Below are positions 1 through 10,390 of a stretch of 64,000 bases of DNA, piece by piece. Each line of letters begins with the position of its first letter. Position 1 is the stretch's first letter. The stretch comes from Promethearchaeota archaeon (GTDB lineage: Archaea > Asgardarchaeota > Lokiarchaeia > Sigyniarchaeales > SOKP01), in NCBI GenBank assembly GCA_016839555.1, contig JAEOUA010000003.1, positions 248,001 to 312,000 of the forward strand, given 5' to 3'. A program made the translations under genes and the position numbers. The notes under the pieces were generated by a model. It was not told the DNA's origin and did no database searches. It worked only from the letters and a program-made list of their open reading frames with translations.

Positions 1-336
1 GATAAGTATTTGTTAGATGATGCAGAAATAGTTATTATTTCATATGGATTACCTGTGAGAGCAAGCTATCGCGCAGTGGATATTGCCCGAAAGGAAGGAA
101 TAAAGGTTGGGATTTTTAGATTAATTACTGTATGGCCGTTTCCCGAAGAAAAAGTGAGAGAAATTGTAAAAAATGCAAAAGCTGTAATTGTACCTGAACT
201 AAATTATACAGGCTATATTGCAGAACAAATAGAAAGAGTCACTAATATTGAAACCCCAGTGATTAAAATTCCGAATGTATGTGAATTTCATCATCCAGAT
301 CTAATTCTTAAACATATAAAGGAGGTGGCAAAATAA
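1..336 (+). CDS. korA: 2-oxoacid:ferredoxin oxidoreductase alpha subunit, C-terminal part (truncated by window edge)
   Basis: Open frame from base 1; C-terminal KorA-like sequence (GLPVRASYRAVDIARKEGIKVGIFRLITVWPFPEEKV...ELNYTGYIAEQIER); directly followed by korB and korC. Confidence 0.9.
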   Translation, partial: DKYLLDDAEIVIISYGLPVRASYRAVDIARKEGIKVGIFRLITVWPFPEEKVREIVKNAKAVIVPELNYTGYIAEQIERVTNIETPVIKIPNVCEFHHPDLILKHIKEVAK

Positions 337-337
337 A

Positions 338-1261
338 ATGTCTGGTATAGGTCCAATGTATCCTCAAGAAAAACCAGAACATCCGTATTTAGATAAATCA
401 TATGCAGGATATTTAATTGGTAATTATTCTTCACGATTTTGTGCAGGATGTGGCTATGGAATTATTGCACAACTCTATACCCGAACCTTTGAAGATGAAG
501 GATTAGATCCTAAGAAATTTCCTTTAATTGTAGGGATAGGTTGCTATAGTCAGATAATGTTACTGGTCCATTATTCTGCACAGAAGGTTCTAACTTTGCA
601 TGGTAGAGCACCAGCAATTGCTACTGGGATAAAGATGGGAAATCCAGAAATGAAACCAATCATTTTTTCAGGTGACGGGGATGCATTAGGAATAGGAGGA
701 AATCATTTCATACATTTATGCAGAAGAAACTTGGATGCTGTTATATTTATTTTTAATAATAGCATATATGCTATGACAGGAGGACAAGGAGCACCTACAA
801 CGCTTTGGGGAGCAGAGAGTACCACGACTCCCTATAAGATGTTTGAAAATCGTATAGATGGAGTAGATTTAGCACTAGCTGCTGGTGCTACCTATGTTGC
901 ACGTACTACCGTAGCTCATCCAAGAACATTCATGAAATATTTCAAAAAAGGTTTAAATCATAAAGGTACATCAGTTATTGAAGTTATTGTACCTTGTGTG
1001 ACCTATTTTGGCAGAAAAAATGTCAATACTTTGGGATCTGAATATTCTGAATTACAAGAAGAAGCTGAAAAGATGGAGACCGCAGGAAAGATGATAGATT
1101 GGATAAAGAAAAACACAGTAAGAATAAATCAAGCACAATTTATGACTGAAAAAGAGTTATTTAATAAATATATAATAGGTGAATTTCGTTATGATCCTGA
1201 TAAACCAGAATATTCCGATCAATATAATAGTATTATAAAAATCGCACAAGGAAGGGAATAA
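338..1261 (+). CDS. korB: 2-oxoacid (2-oxoglutarate-type):ferredoxin oxidoreductase beta subunit
   Basis: TPP-binding beta subunit motifs FCAGCGYGII, GIGCYS, LHGRAPAIATGIK, SGDGDALGIGGNH, NNSIYAMTGGQ. Confidence 0.95.
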   Translation: MSGIGPMYPQEKPEHPYLDKSYAGYLIGNYSSRFCAGCGYGIIAQLYTRTFEDEGLDPKKFPLIVGIGCYSQIMLLVHYSAQKVLTLHGRAPAIATGIKMGNPEMKPIIFSGDGDALGIGGNHFIHLCRRNLDAVIFIFNNSIYAMTGGQGAPTTLWGAESTTTPYKMFENRIDGVDLALAAGATYVARTTVAHPRTFMKYFKKGLNHKGTSVIEVIVPCVTYFGRKNVNTLGSEYSELQEEAEKMETAGKMIDWIKKNTVRINQAQFMTEKELFNKYIIGEFRYDPDKPEYSDQYNSIIKIAQGRE

Positions 1262-1263
1262 AC

Positions 1264-1863
1264 ATGGCGAGATATGAAATTCGTATTGTAGGATTTGGAG
1301 GGCAAGGTGTTATTACATTAAGTAAAATGATAATAACAGCATCTTCTCTTTATGATGGATTAGCCGCAACTCAAACAGAAGCCTATAGCGCTGCCGCAAG
1401 AGGAGGAAAATGTTGGGCAGAAATAGTGGTAGATTTGGACGAAACTCAAAAACTTATTGATTATCCAAAAGCTTTAGAACCTTATGATTTTTTAATCATT
1501 CTCTCAGATGAAGGGGCATCTGATGTAAAGAAAAGTGATTTAAAAAAAGGTAAAAATACAGGATACCTTATTTGGGATACATCAACAATCAAGAAGTTTC
1601 GAACGGCTAAAAGAGTGAAATCTTTTGGTTTTCCAGTTCAAAAAACATCCTTAGAAAAATTTGGTAATACCGTCTTTGGAAATTCCATTCTATTTGGTGC
1701 ATTTACTGCTATTTCAAAAATATTCTCGGAAGATTCAGCTATTAAAACAATTAAGCGTTTTGTACCATCAGGCACACTTGAAACTAATTTAAAAGCGTTT
1801 GAATTAGGAAAAGAAGAAGCAGAAAAATTTCTCATAGAATTAGATGAAAATGGAGGAAAATAA
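1264..1863 (+). CDS. korC: 2-oxoacid:ferredoxin oxidoreductase gamma subunit
   Basis: GFGGQGVITLSKMI...TQTEAYSAAARGGKCWAEIVV typical of the gamma domain; operonic with korB. Confidence 0.93.
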   Translation: MARYEIRIVGFGGQGVITLSKMIITASSLYDGLAATQTEAYSAAARGGKCWAEIVVDLDETQKLIDYPKALEPYDFLIILSDEGASDVKKSDLKKGKNTGYLIWDTSTIKKFRTAKRVKSFGFPVQKTSLEKFGNTVFGNSILFGAFTAISKIFSEDSAIKTIKRFVPSGTLETNLKAFELGKEEAEKFLIELDENGGK

Positions 1864-3688
1864 AATGTTCTTGAAAAGAATAAAAAAAGGCTGGAAAGAA
1901 TTAGAGACAGAAATAATAGAATCAGGTAAATGTGTTTATTGTGGAGCGTGTGGAGCATTTTGCGCCAATATAAAATTTAATCAGGAGAGGGAGGAACCTT
2001 ATGATGATGGTTCTTGTGAGGAAATGAATACCTGTAGGGATGGTTATGGAGTCTGTTATAATTTATGTCCCAAAACCGGAACTGATATTATCCCTCTGGA
2101 TTTATTGGATAAATGGGTTTTTGAAAAAGAACATGATAAAATTTTAGGTCATTATAAAGATATTTTATCGGTTAAAGTTGAAGATTCTTTTAAACAAAAG
2201 TTTGATGATAACAACGCAGATCCAATAACTGCTCTATTAGCCGTTGCTATGGAAAATAATGAGATCGATTGCGCAATATTAAATAAAACAGATGAATTAT
2301 ATAGACCCGTCCCTTATATAGCAAAGAAAAAGGATGATTTAAAATCGTTTGTAAATAATAACCTAAGTCAAGCACCCACTTTATCTCTGATTGGTGAGGC
2401 AATAAATGAAGGATATGTAAATATTGCTGTTGTTGGAAATCCTTGTCAAATTCAAGGTGTAAGAAAAATTCAAAACCATCCGAGATTTGATTTTGAAGCT
2501 TATGATTTGATTTCTTTAGCCATAGGAACATTTTGTTTTGGAAAATTCCAAAATGAACAATTATCAAAGATTCTTCAAGAACATGATATCGATCGAAAAA
2601 ATATTAGAAAAACAGAAAAAGATGAAAACAATTTCAAAATAAGGATTATTACAAATAATGGAACAAAAGAAATTAGATTGAATCAATTGTATGATAGTTC
2701 CATTCGAAATGCTTGTTTTTCTTGCTCTGATTATACTGCTTCCTTTGCAGATATCTCTGTTGATAGTATTGGAAGTGAAAATGGATGGACCACCGTAATA
2801 ATCAGAACCAAAAAAGGTCAAAGTATTTTTGTTTCTGCAGTAAAGAAAGGATATTTCAAAACAAAAGAGTTGGAGCAAGATAAGAGGGAATTAATATTAG
2901 ATATTACCAGAGCGAGTGTTGATATCGTAGAAATTGAGGATATAATAGAGCATTCCCCCAATATTAAGAGTTTTTGGATCCGAAATCCCCGAATAGCAAA
3001 AGCTTATAGACCAGGAAATTTTGTAATTCTCTGGATACCAGATGTTGATTTCTTGCCAATGTCTATTTCGAATGTTAAAGGAAGTCTTTTAGAAATAACA
3101 GTTGAGAGAATAGGAGAAGGAACCTCAAAATTATTTGATATGAAGAAAGATGATAAACTAGGAATACGAGGACCCTTTGGAAATAGTTGGAATTATGAAG
3201 ATGCTTCAAATATCCTTGTAATTGGAGGAGGATTAGGAGTTCCTGCTCTATCAACGGTGATCCAACCATTAAAATTAAACAATAAGAATGTTTTTGTAGC
3301 TATCGGAGCAAAAAATCAAGCATCATTACTGTTTGAAGAAAGATTTAAAGAATTGATACCAAATACTTTATGTACTACAGATGATGGTTCTGTTGGTAGA
3401 AAATGCTATGTTACCGATCCAATTGAAGAAATAATTGATCAAAATAACATAGATCTCATTTTAACTTGTGGACCAGAAGTTATGATGAAAAAAATATTAG
3501 AAATAGCAAATAGGAAAGGAATTGAAATACAAGCATCATTAGAAAGGAAAATGAAGTGTGGTGTAGGATTATGCGGATCTTGTTGTATAGGAGTGAAAAA
3601 TGATATAACTGTTTGTAAAGATGGTCCTATTTTCAATTCAGAACAATTAAATAGCTTTCCACAATTTGGCACATACAAGAAGGAATAA
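1864..3688 (+). CDS. Fusion: FrhB/FdhB-type flavo-iron-sulfur domain + PyrK-like FAD/NAD(P)/[2Fe-2S] electron transfer domain
   Basis: N-term CVYCGACGAFC...CRDGYGVCYNLCPKTG and VVGNPCQIQGVRKI (FrhB/FdhB family); C-term RPGNFVILWIP..LPMSIS, GGGLGVPAL, CGPEVMMKKI, MKCGVGLCGSCCIG...VCKDGPIF (PyrK). ORF track starts at 1844, but ATG at 1864 fits better after korC stop. Confidence 0.87.
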
Positions 3689-3958
3689 TTTTTTTTCTTT
3701 ATTTTATTATTAGGTTCAATGATGAGTTTTCCCGAGGGATAATCAAAAACAATCATTTGATAAAGCATTATCAAAAACGTAATAAAATCATCATAATTTA
3801 AATTTATTTAATAATAAAATATGAATTCATGAAAAAAATTGAAAATTATCATTTAAAGATCAAGAAATTAAATTCTTTTAGCCTACCCCGTCAATTTTAA
3901 TAATTCTTAAATATTTCTTAAATTATTATTTCCTAACTTCTAAAAGGAATGAATTATC

Positions 3959-5041
3959 ATGGATGATAATTGGAAAAATGAAATTCCAACTCCTGCTCTT
4001 GTTTTAGACTATAATAAAATGATGGAAAATATTAATACCATGGCTAAATTTGCTAAAGAGCATGATATAAACCATAGACCTCACGTCAAAACTCATAAAT
4101 GTCCTATTATTGCCCATTTGCAATTAAAAGCAGGATGTAAGGGGATTACGGTAGCAAAGGTTGGGGAGGCAGAAGTTTTTGCTCAATCGGGAATTGATGA
4201 CATATTTATAGCGAATCAAGTGATCGTTCCAAATCATATAGATAGATTCGCAAAATTAAATAAATATATAAAAATAAGATGTGCCGTTGATTCTCAAAAA
4301 AATATTCTAGACCTGAGCAAAATAGCAGCTCAAAATAATACTACATTAAAAGTGTTTCTTGATATTAATTTGGGATTAGGCAGATCTGGTGTTGAACCGG
4401 GAGAGCCTGCTCTTGAGATGGCTAGATTTATTGAAAAAACACCAAACATAGATTTAGTAGGCCTCATGGGCTATGAAGGTCATCTTACTCCAATGATGAA
4501 TCTAGATCAAAAAGAAAAAATGGCAAATGAATGTTTCAAAAGGATTGTTGATACCAGGGATTTATTAAACGAAAATGGATTTAATATCAAAAACATTACT
4601 ACATCTGGCTCAGGAACATATAGGTATGCGGCGAATTACGAAGGGATTACTGAGATACGCCCTGGTACTTATGTGTTTTCCGATGAACATTTAGATATGG
4701 TCGAAAAAGCGTTTAAAATTGCAGTAACAATATTAGGTACCATACAAAATCAAACTGGAAAAAAAGAATTTACAACTGATGCTGGTGCTAAAGCAATCGC
4801 GACTGGAGATGGGAAACCTGAATTTAAAGATTTTCCCAAATCTAAAATTAGAGTAATGAATGAAGAGCACACTCAATTTAAGGCAATTGGTCTGGATAAA
4901 AATTTGGAAATAGGACAAAAAATTGAATTTTACCCTGCTCACATATGTACTACTATTAATTTACATGACCATATCCACGTGATAAAGGATAATGAGTATG
5001 TCGGAAGATGGGAAATATTAGCAAGAGGTAAAAGTTATTAA
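3959..5041 (+). CDS. D-threonine aldolase / D-serine dehydratase-like PLP enzyme (alanine racemase N-terminal fold)
   Basis: TPALVLDYNKMMENI...HRPHVKTHKCP...GITVAKVGEAEVFAQSGIDDIFIANQV; C-term HICTTINLHD metal site. Confidence 0.88.
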   Translation: MDDNWKNEIPTPALVLDYNKMMENINTMAKFAKEHDINHRPHVKTHKCPIIAHLQLKAGCKGITVAKVGEAEVFAQSGIDDIFIANQVIVPNHIDRFAKLNKYIKIRCAVDSQKNILDLSKIAAQNNTTLKVFLDINLGLGRSGVEPGEPALEMARFIEKTPNIDLVGLMGYEGHLTPMMNLDQKEKMANECFKRIVDTRDLLNENGFNIKNITTSGSGTYRYAANYEGITEIRPGTYVFSDEHLDMVEKAFKIAVTILGTIQNQTGKKEFTTDAGAKAIATGDGKPEFKDFPKSKIRVMNEEHTQFKAIGLDKNLEIGQKIEFYPAHICTTINLHDHIHVIKDNEYVGRWEILARGKSY

Positions 5042-5063
5042 TAAGGGAAGTGTTTTAAAAAAT

Positions 5064-5444
5064 ATGGTAGATATTGAATATGTAAATCCCGGAACTCCGG
5101 TTGCTGGACCTTATACACCTGGAGTCCAAGTAGGAAATCTTCTTTTTGTATCAGGTCAGGGTTCTGCACCAGGCATTGATAATATTAAGGATCAGACTAA
5201 CTCGGTACTTGAAAACATCAAAAAGATTGTTGAGGCTGCTGGATGCAGCGTTGCTGATATCGTAAAAACAACCGTTTTTTTAAGCGATATTAAGGATTTT
5301 GGTAAAATGAACCGAACTTATAAGAAATTTTTTGATAATAATGGTGCTGAAGGAAAATATCCAGCTCGAACAACTATCGAAGTAGCAAGCTTACCTGTTC
5401 CTAGCATGTTAATAGAAATTGACGCAATAGCCGTAATAAAATAA
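5064..5444 (+). CDS. ridA: RidA family (YjgF/YER057c/UK114) enamine/imine deaminase
   Basis: GPYTPGVQVGNLLFVSGQG...TVFLSDIKDFGKMNRTYKKFF...YPARTTIEVASLPVPSMLIEIDAIA. Confidence 0.93.
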   Translation: MVDIEYVNPGTPVAGPYTPGVQVGNLLFVSGQGSAPGIDNIKDQTNSVLENIKKIVEAAGCSVADIVKTTVFLSDIKDFGKMNRTYKKFFDNNGAEGKYPARTTIEVASLPVPSMLIEIDAIAVIK

Positions 5445-5502
5445 TAACTTTTTTTTTAATTTTTTTGATCAATATTTCTTCAATAATCTTAATACCTGCT
5501 CC

Positions 5503-5613
5503 TTAAAAGAAAAAAAGAACACTGCGAGAACAACCGTTCAAGTTGCATATTTACCTGCTACTGGAATGTTAGATGAAATTGAAGTTATAAGATTACAATT
5601 TATTGGTTCTTAA
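5503..5613 (+). pseudogene. C-terminal remnant of a second RidA gene
   Basis: In-frame peptide TARTTVQVAYLPATGMLDEIEVIRLQFIGS* aligns with the intact neighbour's ARTTIEVASLPVPSMLIEIDAIAVIK; no upstream RidA body or start. Confidence 0.7.
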
Positions 5614-5833
5614 GGTATTTAATAAGATTTTCTTTATTTTCCCTTTTTTTTAACTCTTTTATAATTGCAATCGCTTCTTTTACGCTACAATTTTTAGAAA
5701 ACTTTGATGCCTGTTCAAATTTAAAAGAATGGTTGCATTTGAAACATATTTTTCTTTTAATTCTTCTTGGAGTATAAAACCATGTACCACAAAAGGTACA
5801 TCTGAAAAAATAGAATTTTTTAGCGTTAGGCAT
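5600..5833 (-). CDS. Small zinc-ribbon protein, DUF1922-like
   Basis: RCTFCGTWFYTPRRIKRKICFKCNHSF plus C-terminal helix EAIAIIKELKKRENKE resemble the archaeal DUF1922 architecture. Confidence 0.65.
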   Translation of the reverse strand: MPNAKKFYFFRCTFCGTWFYTPRRIKRKICFKCNHSFKFEQASKFSKNCSVKEAIAIIKELKKRENKENLIKYLKNQ

Positions 5834-6019
5834 TTATGAAAAGAGTATAAGAAACGCCTCATAAATCTTAATAGTGAGCAAATTTAATGATTTTTTTTAA
5901 TATATAAAATCTTTTTATAGATTAATAACTCAAACATAAAACTAAATAATCATATATATTTTCCTTAATCATACAGATAAATTTATTGAAAAATTGATTT
6001 TTCTATTTTAAGGGATTTT

Positions 6020-6691
6020 TTGATTACCATGAAAACTTATGATAAAAAAGAGCTAGATAAATTAAGTATTAATGAATTAACTCATACTTTTATGGACATT
6101 ATTAAGGAGCAGACTTCAATTCTAATAGAGGGAATTGAACATCTAATTGATGAAGATTTCGAGACATTTAACAAGAATTTGAATTATGTAATTGAAACTT
6201 CGACCGAAGTTAAAGTAAAAAAGAAATTTGAGTCAAAGATTTTTAAATCCAAGTTAATGTTCAGTAAGGCTGATAGATTAAAAGTTTTTAGTAAAATTAA
6301 TGACATAAAAAATATTGGTGAATTTCTCGCTAATAAAATGCTCCTATATAAAGTAATTTTTCCTGACGAAGAATTTAAAAATCAATTAAGAGAGATAATA
6401 TCCTCTCTAAGAATAATTTCTGATAATATATCTGACTCGGTAAAATTTATTGGTTCTGATCTCATAAAAGCGCATGATATTTGCGAAGAAATTAAAGAAG
6501 AAAGACGCAAAATGAGAAAGGAGGAATTTGATTTGTTGAAACGTCTTTGGGGGTATGATATGGATTATTTATCACGGACTTTTTTATATTTAAAAGAGTT
6601 AATTGAAGGCATAATGATGTTAGCTGATCATATCAAAGATTTTGCGGAATATATCCAATTTTTATCAATAAAATATTTGATTTTCGATTAA
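6020..6691 (+). CDS. DUF47 (PhoU-like) family protein
   Basis: All-helical PhoU-like sequence; directly upstream of a PiT transporter. Confidence 0.75.
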   Translation: MITMKTYDKKELDKLSINELTHTFMDIIKEQTSILIEGIEHLIDEDFETFNKNLNYVIETSTEVKVKKKFESKIFKSKLMFSKADRLKVFSKINDIKNIGEFLANKMLLYKVIFPDEEFKNQLREIISSLRIISDNISDSVKFIGSDLIKAHDICEEIKEERRKMRKEEFDLLKRLWGYDMDYLSRTFLYLKELIEGIMMLADHIKDFAEYIQFLSIKYLIFD

Positions 6692-6709
6692 TACTTATTG
6701 GGAGTTTCC

Positions 6710-7738
6710 ATGGCAGATAGCGTTTCTTTTTCTTTAGTATCAGTTCTTATTATTATGGGAATTTCTTTAGCATTTGCTATTGGAGCTAATGATGAAACTT
6801 TATCGGCTTTAGTTGGCGCTGGTGTAGTGAAGTTTAGGATTGCATTGATAATAGGCGGAATCGCAACTGGATTTGGGATGATTTTTTTTAGCCAAAATGT
6901 TGGAAAAACAGTTGGAGAAGATATATTAGGCTCCGGAGTAAAATATACAGATATTATGCTTTTAGCTGTTTTGATTAGTAGTATAATTTGGTTAATTATT
7001 GGTTCTTTTGCTGGAATTCCTTTGAGCTCGACCCATAGTACAGTGGGAAGCATATTTGGAGTTTTAATAATATATTCATTAACTCAAGGAGGCGTTAATC
7101 CTGAAACGGCCCTAAATTATGGTAAACTTTTAGAAATAGTTTTAGGATGGTTTTTCTCTCCAGTTTTGGGATTATTGGTGACATTTATCCTTTTTAAAAT
7201 AATAGCTAAGATATATTTAACACGACTAAGGGGGCTGAACCAAATAGAAAAAGCCGAAAAAAGATTTAATTGGATCTTATTTATCGCTGTAATTTTTGCA
7301 GAAGTGTGGGTTGGAGCTAATTCAGCAGAATGTATTGGAATATTTTATGGGATATTGAACAGTAATTATATAAACATGATGCAATATTGGTTTTTTGTTG
7401 TTATATGTGGCATCTTTGTTTTTCTTGGGATATTTTTTGTGGGTAGATATGTTATTAGAAATTTAGCGAGTCATATGACTAATGCTCGTCCTAGTGAAGG
7501 TGTTATTCTTCAATCTTCTTCGGCGCTTATATTAATGCTCGCAACTTTTCTTGGACTTCCCATCTCACATTCACATGTTATTGTATTTTGCATTATTGGC
7601 TTAAATATCTCTCAAAAAAAGGAAATTGACAAGAAAGGTTTGTTAAAAATGGCGCTATATTGGTTCTTAACCTTTCCTGTGGCAGCAATTTTAGGGGGAT
7701 TTCTTTATTGGATTTTTGTTTTATTTGGGTTTTCATAA
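6710..7738 (+). CDS. Inorganic phosphate transporter, PiT family
   Basis: GANDETLSALVGAGVV, GIPLSSTHSTVGSIFG, GLPISHSHVIVF; multi-TM. ATG at 6710 preferred over the TTG at 6698. Confidence 0.92.
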   Translation: MADSVSFSLVSVLIIMGISLAFAIGANDETLSALVGAGVVKFRIALIIGGIATGFGMIFFSQNVGKTVGEDILGSGVKYTDIMLLAVLISSIIWLIIGSFAGIPLSSTHSTVGSIFGVLIIYSLTQGGVNPETALNYGKLLEIVLGWFFSPVLGLLVTFILFKIIAKIYLTRLRGLNQIEKAEKRFNWILFIAVIFAEVWVGANSAECIGIFYGILNSNYINMMQYWFFVVICGIFVFLGIFFVGRYVIRNLASHMTNARPSEGVILQSSSALILMLATFLGLPISHSHVIVFCIIGLNISQKKEIDKKGLLKMALYWFLTFPVAAILGGFLYWIFVLFGFS

Positions 7739-7804
7739 TGTTTAATTTCATAAACTATATAAAATATATAGCCTATATATGAAAATAATGATTATTAATT
7801 TGAT

Positions 7805-8494
7805 GTGAAAAAAATGGGTTCATTAATAGAATACTTTAAGAAAGAAACTGCTAAAAATGTACTAGAAAAGGCAATAGAGCACGCAAAAGAAGTTCAAAAA
7901 ACTGTTAAAGAATTAAATAAGGGGATAAAAGTACTTTTGCTGGAAAAAGATTCCGAAAAAGCACACGATATATTTCATGCAGTTGATCTTATAGAGGGGA
8001 ATGCCGATTCGATTAGAAGAGATATTCTTTCCTCAATTTCCAAAGGTGAACTAAATCCTAGTGTAAGAACTGACCTTTCCCATCTAATAAAGAGATTAGA
8101 TGATGTTGCAAATTGTTCAACTGGAGTAGCGAGGAGAATAAATACAATTCCTATGAACTTTTGGGAACAAACGAGCAATGAATCAACAAATCTTATATTG
8201 AATATGATGGAAACGACTGTAGAATGTTCTAACTATTTGGATAAAATAGTAATAGACTTATTAGGAAATAGAAAAAGCGTTAAGGAATATGCGAAACAAA
8301 TAAATCTGCTTGAGCATGAAATTGATTTATTAAACATTAAATTAAGAAGAAGTTTACAAGAAACCAATTATAATGTTAATAGTTTTTCAATTTTTACAGT
8401 GGGAAATACAATCGATATAATAGAAGCAATCTCTGACGCTATTGAGGCAGTGGCTGATTATATTATGCTTCTCCTTACAAGCGCCTCAGTTTGA
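7805..8494 (+). CDS. DUF47 (PhoU-like) family protein, second copy
   Basis: KKETAKNVLEKAIEHAKEVQKTVKEL...RRDILSSISKGEL...RLDDVANCSTGVARRI typical of DUF47; GTG start. Confidence 0.85.
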   Translation: MKKMGSLIEYFKKETAKNVLEKAIEHAKEVQKTVKELNKGIKVLLLEKDSEKAHDIFHAVDLIEGNADSIRRDILSSISKGELNPSVRTDLSHLIKRLDDVANCSTGVARRINTIPMNFWEQTSNESTNLILNMMETTVECSNYLDKIVIDLLGNRKSVKEYAKQINLLEHEIDLLNIKLRRSLQETNYNVNSFSIFTVGNTIDIIEAISDAIEAVADYIMLLLTSASV

Positions 8495-8824
8495 ATAAAA
8501 TTATAATATCAGAATTAAAAATAGCTCCTTATTTGTAAATTGATTTGATCCTCTTCATTTTAAACTGACTTAAACCTTATTGAGAGTGAATTTCTCTTTT
8601 TTCTAATCCCTTAGTTAAGAATAATAGATAAATAGACTTAAATATGAATCAAACCTTTTGTTTAATTTTCTAACTTTAAAAAGTATAATTAATAAGACTT
8701 AAAACGTATTTTATTGGGGTTTTAATATGATCAGATATATTGAATGATTTATTTTTTATTTACAATTAATTATAATAATATCTAATAATTTACATTAAAA
8801 TAAAATTTAATAATTTAAATTAAA

Positions 8825-10177
8825 ATGTCACCATTAACTCCAATAGAGAACAGATATCGAACGGAAATTGCGGATATTTTTACCCAAGAAAAAAAGCTGG
8901 AAAATTGGTTAAAAGTAGAAGCTGTTTTAGCAAAAGTTCATGCTGATGTAGGGAATATTCCAAGAGAAGCAGCGGATGAAATTAGAAAAAAAGCAAATCT
9001 TGAATATGTCAAATTGGAAAGAGTTGAGCAAATAGATAGAGAAATCCATCATGATCTCATGGCAATGATAAAAGCATTAGCAGAACAATGCGAGGATGAT
9101 GCTGGAAAATATATTCATTTAGGAGCAACTAGTTATGATATTGAAGATACTGCCTTAGCATTACAATTAAGAGAGGGTTTAGAATATTTAAAAAATTCCT
9201 TAATAGAACTAATTAAAACCTTAACCAATTTAGCAGAGCAAACAAAAAACTTAATTTGTATTGGACGAACACATGGTCAACACGCAATCCCTACTACATA
9301 TGGGATGAGATTTGGAGTGTGGGCATATGAAATTGATCGCCATCTAAAACGATTAGATCAAATTAAAGAGCGGATTTCTTATGGCAAAATGTCTGGGGCA
9401 GTTGGAACGATGGCAAGCTTTGGAGATAAAGGAATGGAAATTCAAGAAAAAGTCATGAGAGAATTAAATCTAAATGCTGTCTTAATAGCAAATCAAGTAT
9501 TACAGCGAGATCGGCATGCTGAGGTAATATTTTTAACCTCACTTATAGGACAAACTTTAGCTAAAATTGCGAAAGAAAATAGAATCCTTCAGAGAAATGA
9601 AATTGCCGAAATATTCGAACCATTTAAAAAAAAGCAAGTTGGAAGCTCCACGATGCCACATAAACGAAATCCTCACAAATCTGAAAGAATATGTAGCTTA
9701 GCACGAATCTTAAAATCCAATGTAATAGCTAGCTTGGATAATATAATATTAGAAGATGAAAGAGATTTGACTAATTCTGCATCTGAGAGAGTGTTATTTC
9801 CGGAAAACTTTATCTATCTTGATTTTATGTTGGAACAATTAACTAAAAATCTAAAAGGATTAGAAATTAATAAAAAAAATATTGAAAAAAACCTTAATCT
9901 TACTAAGGGAGCCTGCTTAGCAGAAAAGATTATGCTACATCTAGTTGAAAAAGGTATCGGGAGGCAAGAGGCGCATGAGATTTTACGCCAAGCCGTTATT
10001 AAAGCACAAAAAGAAGATCTATTTCTTTATGAGATATTAAGTAAGCATGAAGAAATAAAAGATAAATTTTCAGAGCAAGAGTTGAAAGAATTGTTGGATC
10101 CGCATAATTATATCGGGACTGCGGTATTACAAGTTCAAAATCTAGTGAAATACTTAAAGAAAAAATATAACTTTTAA
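8825..10177 (+). CDS. purB: Adenylosuccinate lyase
   Basis: Fumarase/ASL signature GSSTMPHKRNPHKSE; IGRTHGQHAIPTTYGMRFG; full length. Confidence 0.97.
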   Translation: MSPLTPIENRYRTEIADIFTQEKKLENWLKVEAVLAKVHADVGNIPREAADEIRKKANLEYVKLERVEQIDREIHHDLMAMIKALAEQCEDDAGKYIHLGATSYDIEDTALALQLREGLEYLKNSLIELIKTLTNLAEQTKNLICIGRTHGQHAIPTTYGMRFGVWAYEIDRHLKRLDQIKERISYGKMSGAVGTMASFGDKGMEIQEKVMRELNLNAVLIANQVLQRDRHAEVIFLTSLIGQTLAKIAKENRILQRNEIAEIFEPFKKKQVGSSTMPHKRNPHKSERICSLARILKSNVIASLDNIILEDERDLTNSASERVLFPENFIYLDFMLEQLTKNLKGLEINKKNIEKNLNLTKGACLAEKIMLHLVEKGIGRQEAHEILRQAVIKAQKEDLFLYEILSKHEEIKDKFSEQELKELLDPHNYIGTAVLQVQNLVKYLKKKYNF

Positions 10178-10390
10178 ATATTAATTACTCTTTTTAAAAC
10201 CTACTGTTTTCTAAAATAATTTGATACCATTATCAATAGATTTTAGTTGTTATAAAAAATTGAATTAATGTTTTATTAAATTTTCTCTGTTGTTTCTACT
10301 AATTTCTAAATATTTCTCGAGTATCTTTTATAAATAATAATGCGTAGATTCAAATTTTAATGAAAATATGAGGAGATATGAGAGATTGAT

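Noticed and set aside
1638-3774. Several minus-strand ORFs opposite korC and the FrhB-PyrK fusion
   Set aside because: Antisense to strongly supported genes; low-complexity hydrophobic translations.
5680-5862. Minus-strand ORF of 60 aa overlapping the zinc-ribbon gene
   Set aside because: Alternative frame of 5600..5833, which has the CxxC zinc-ribbon pattern.
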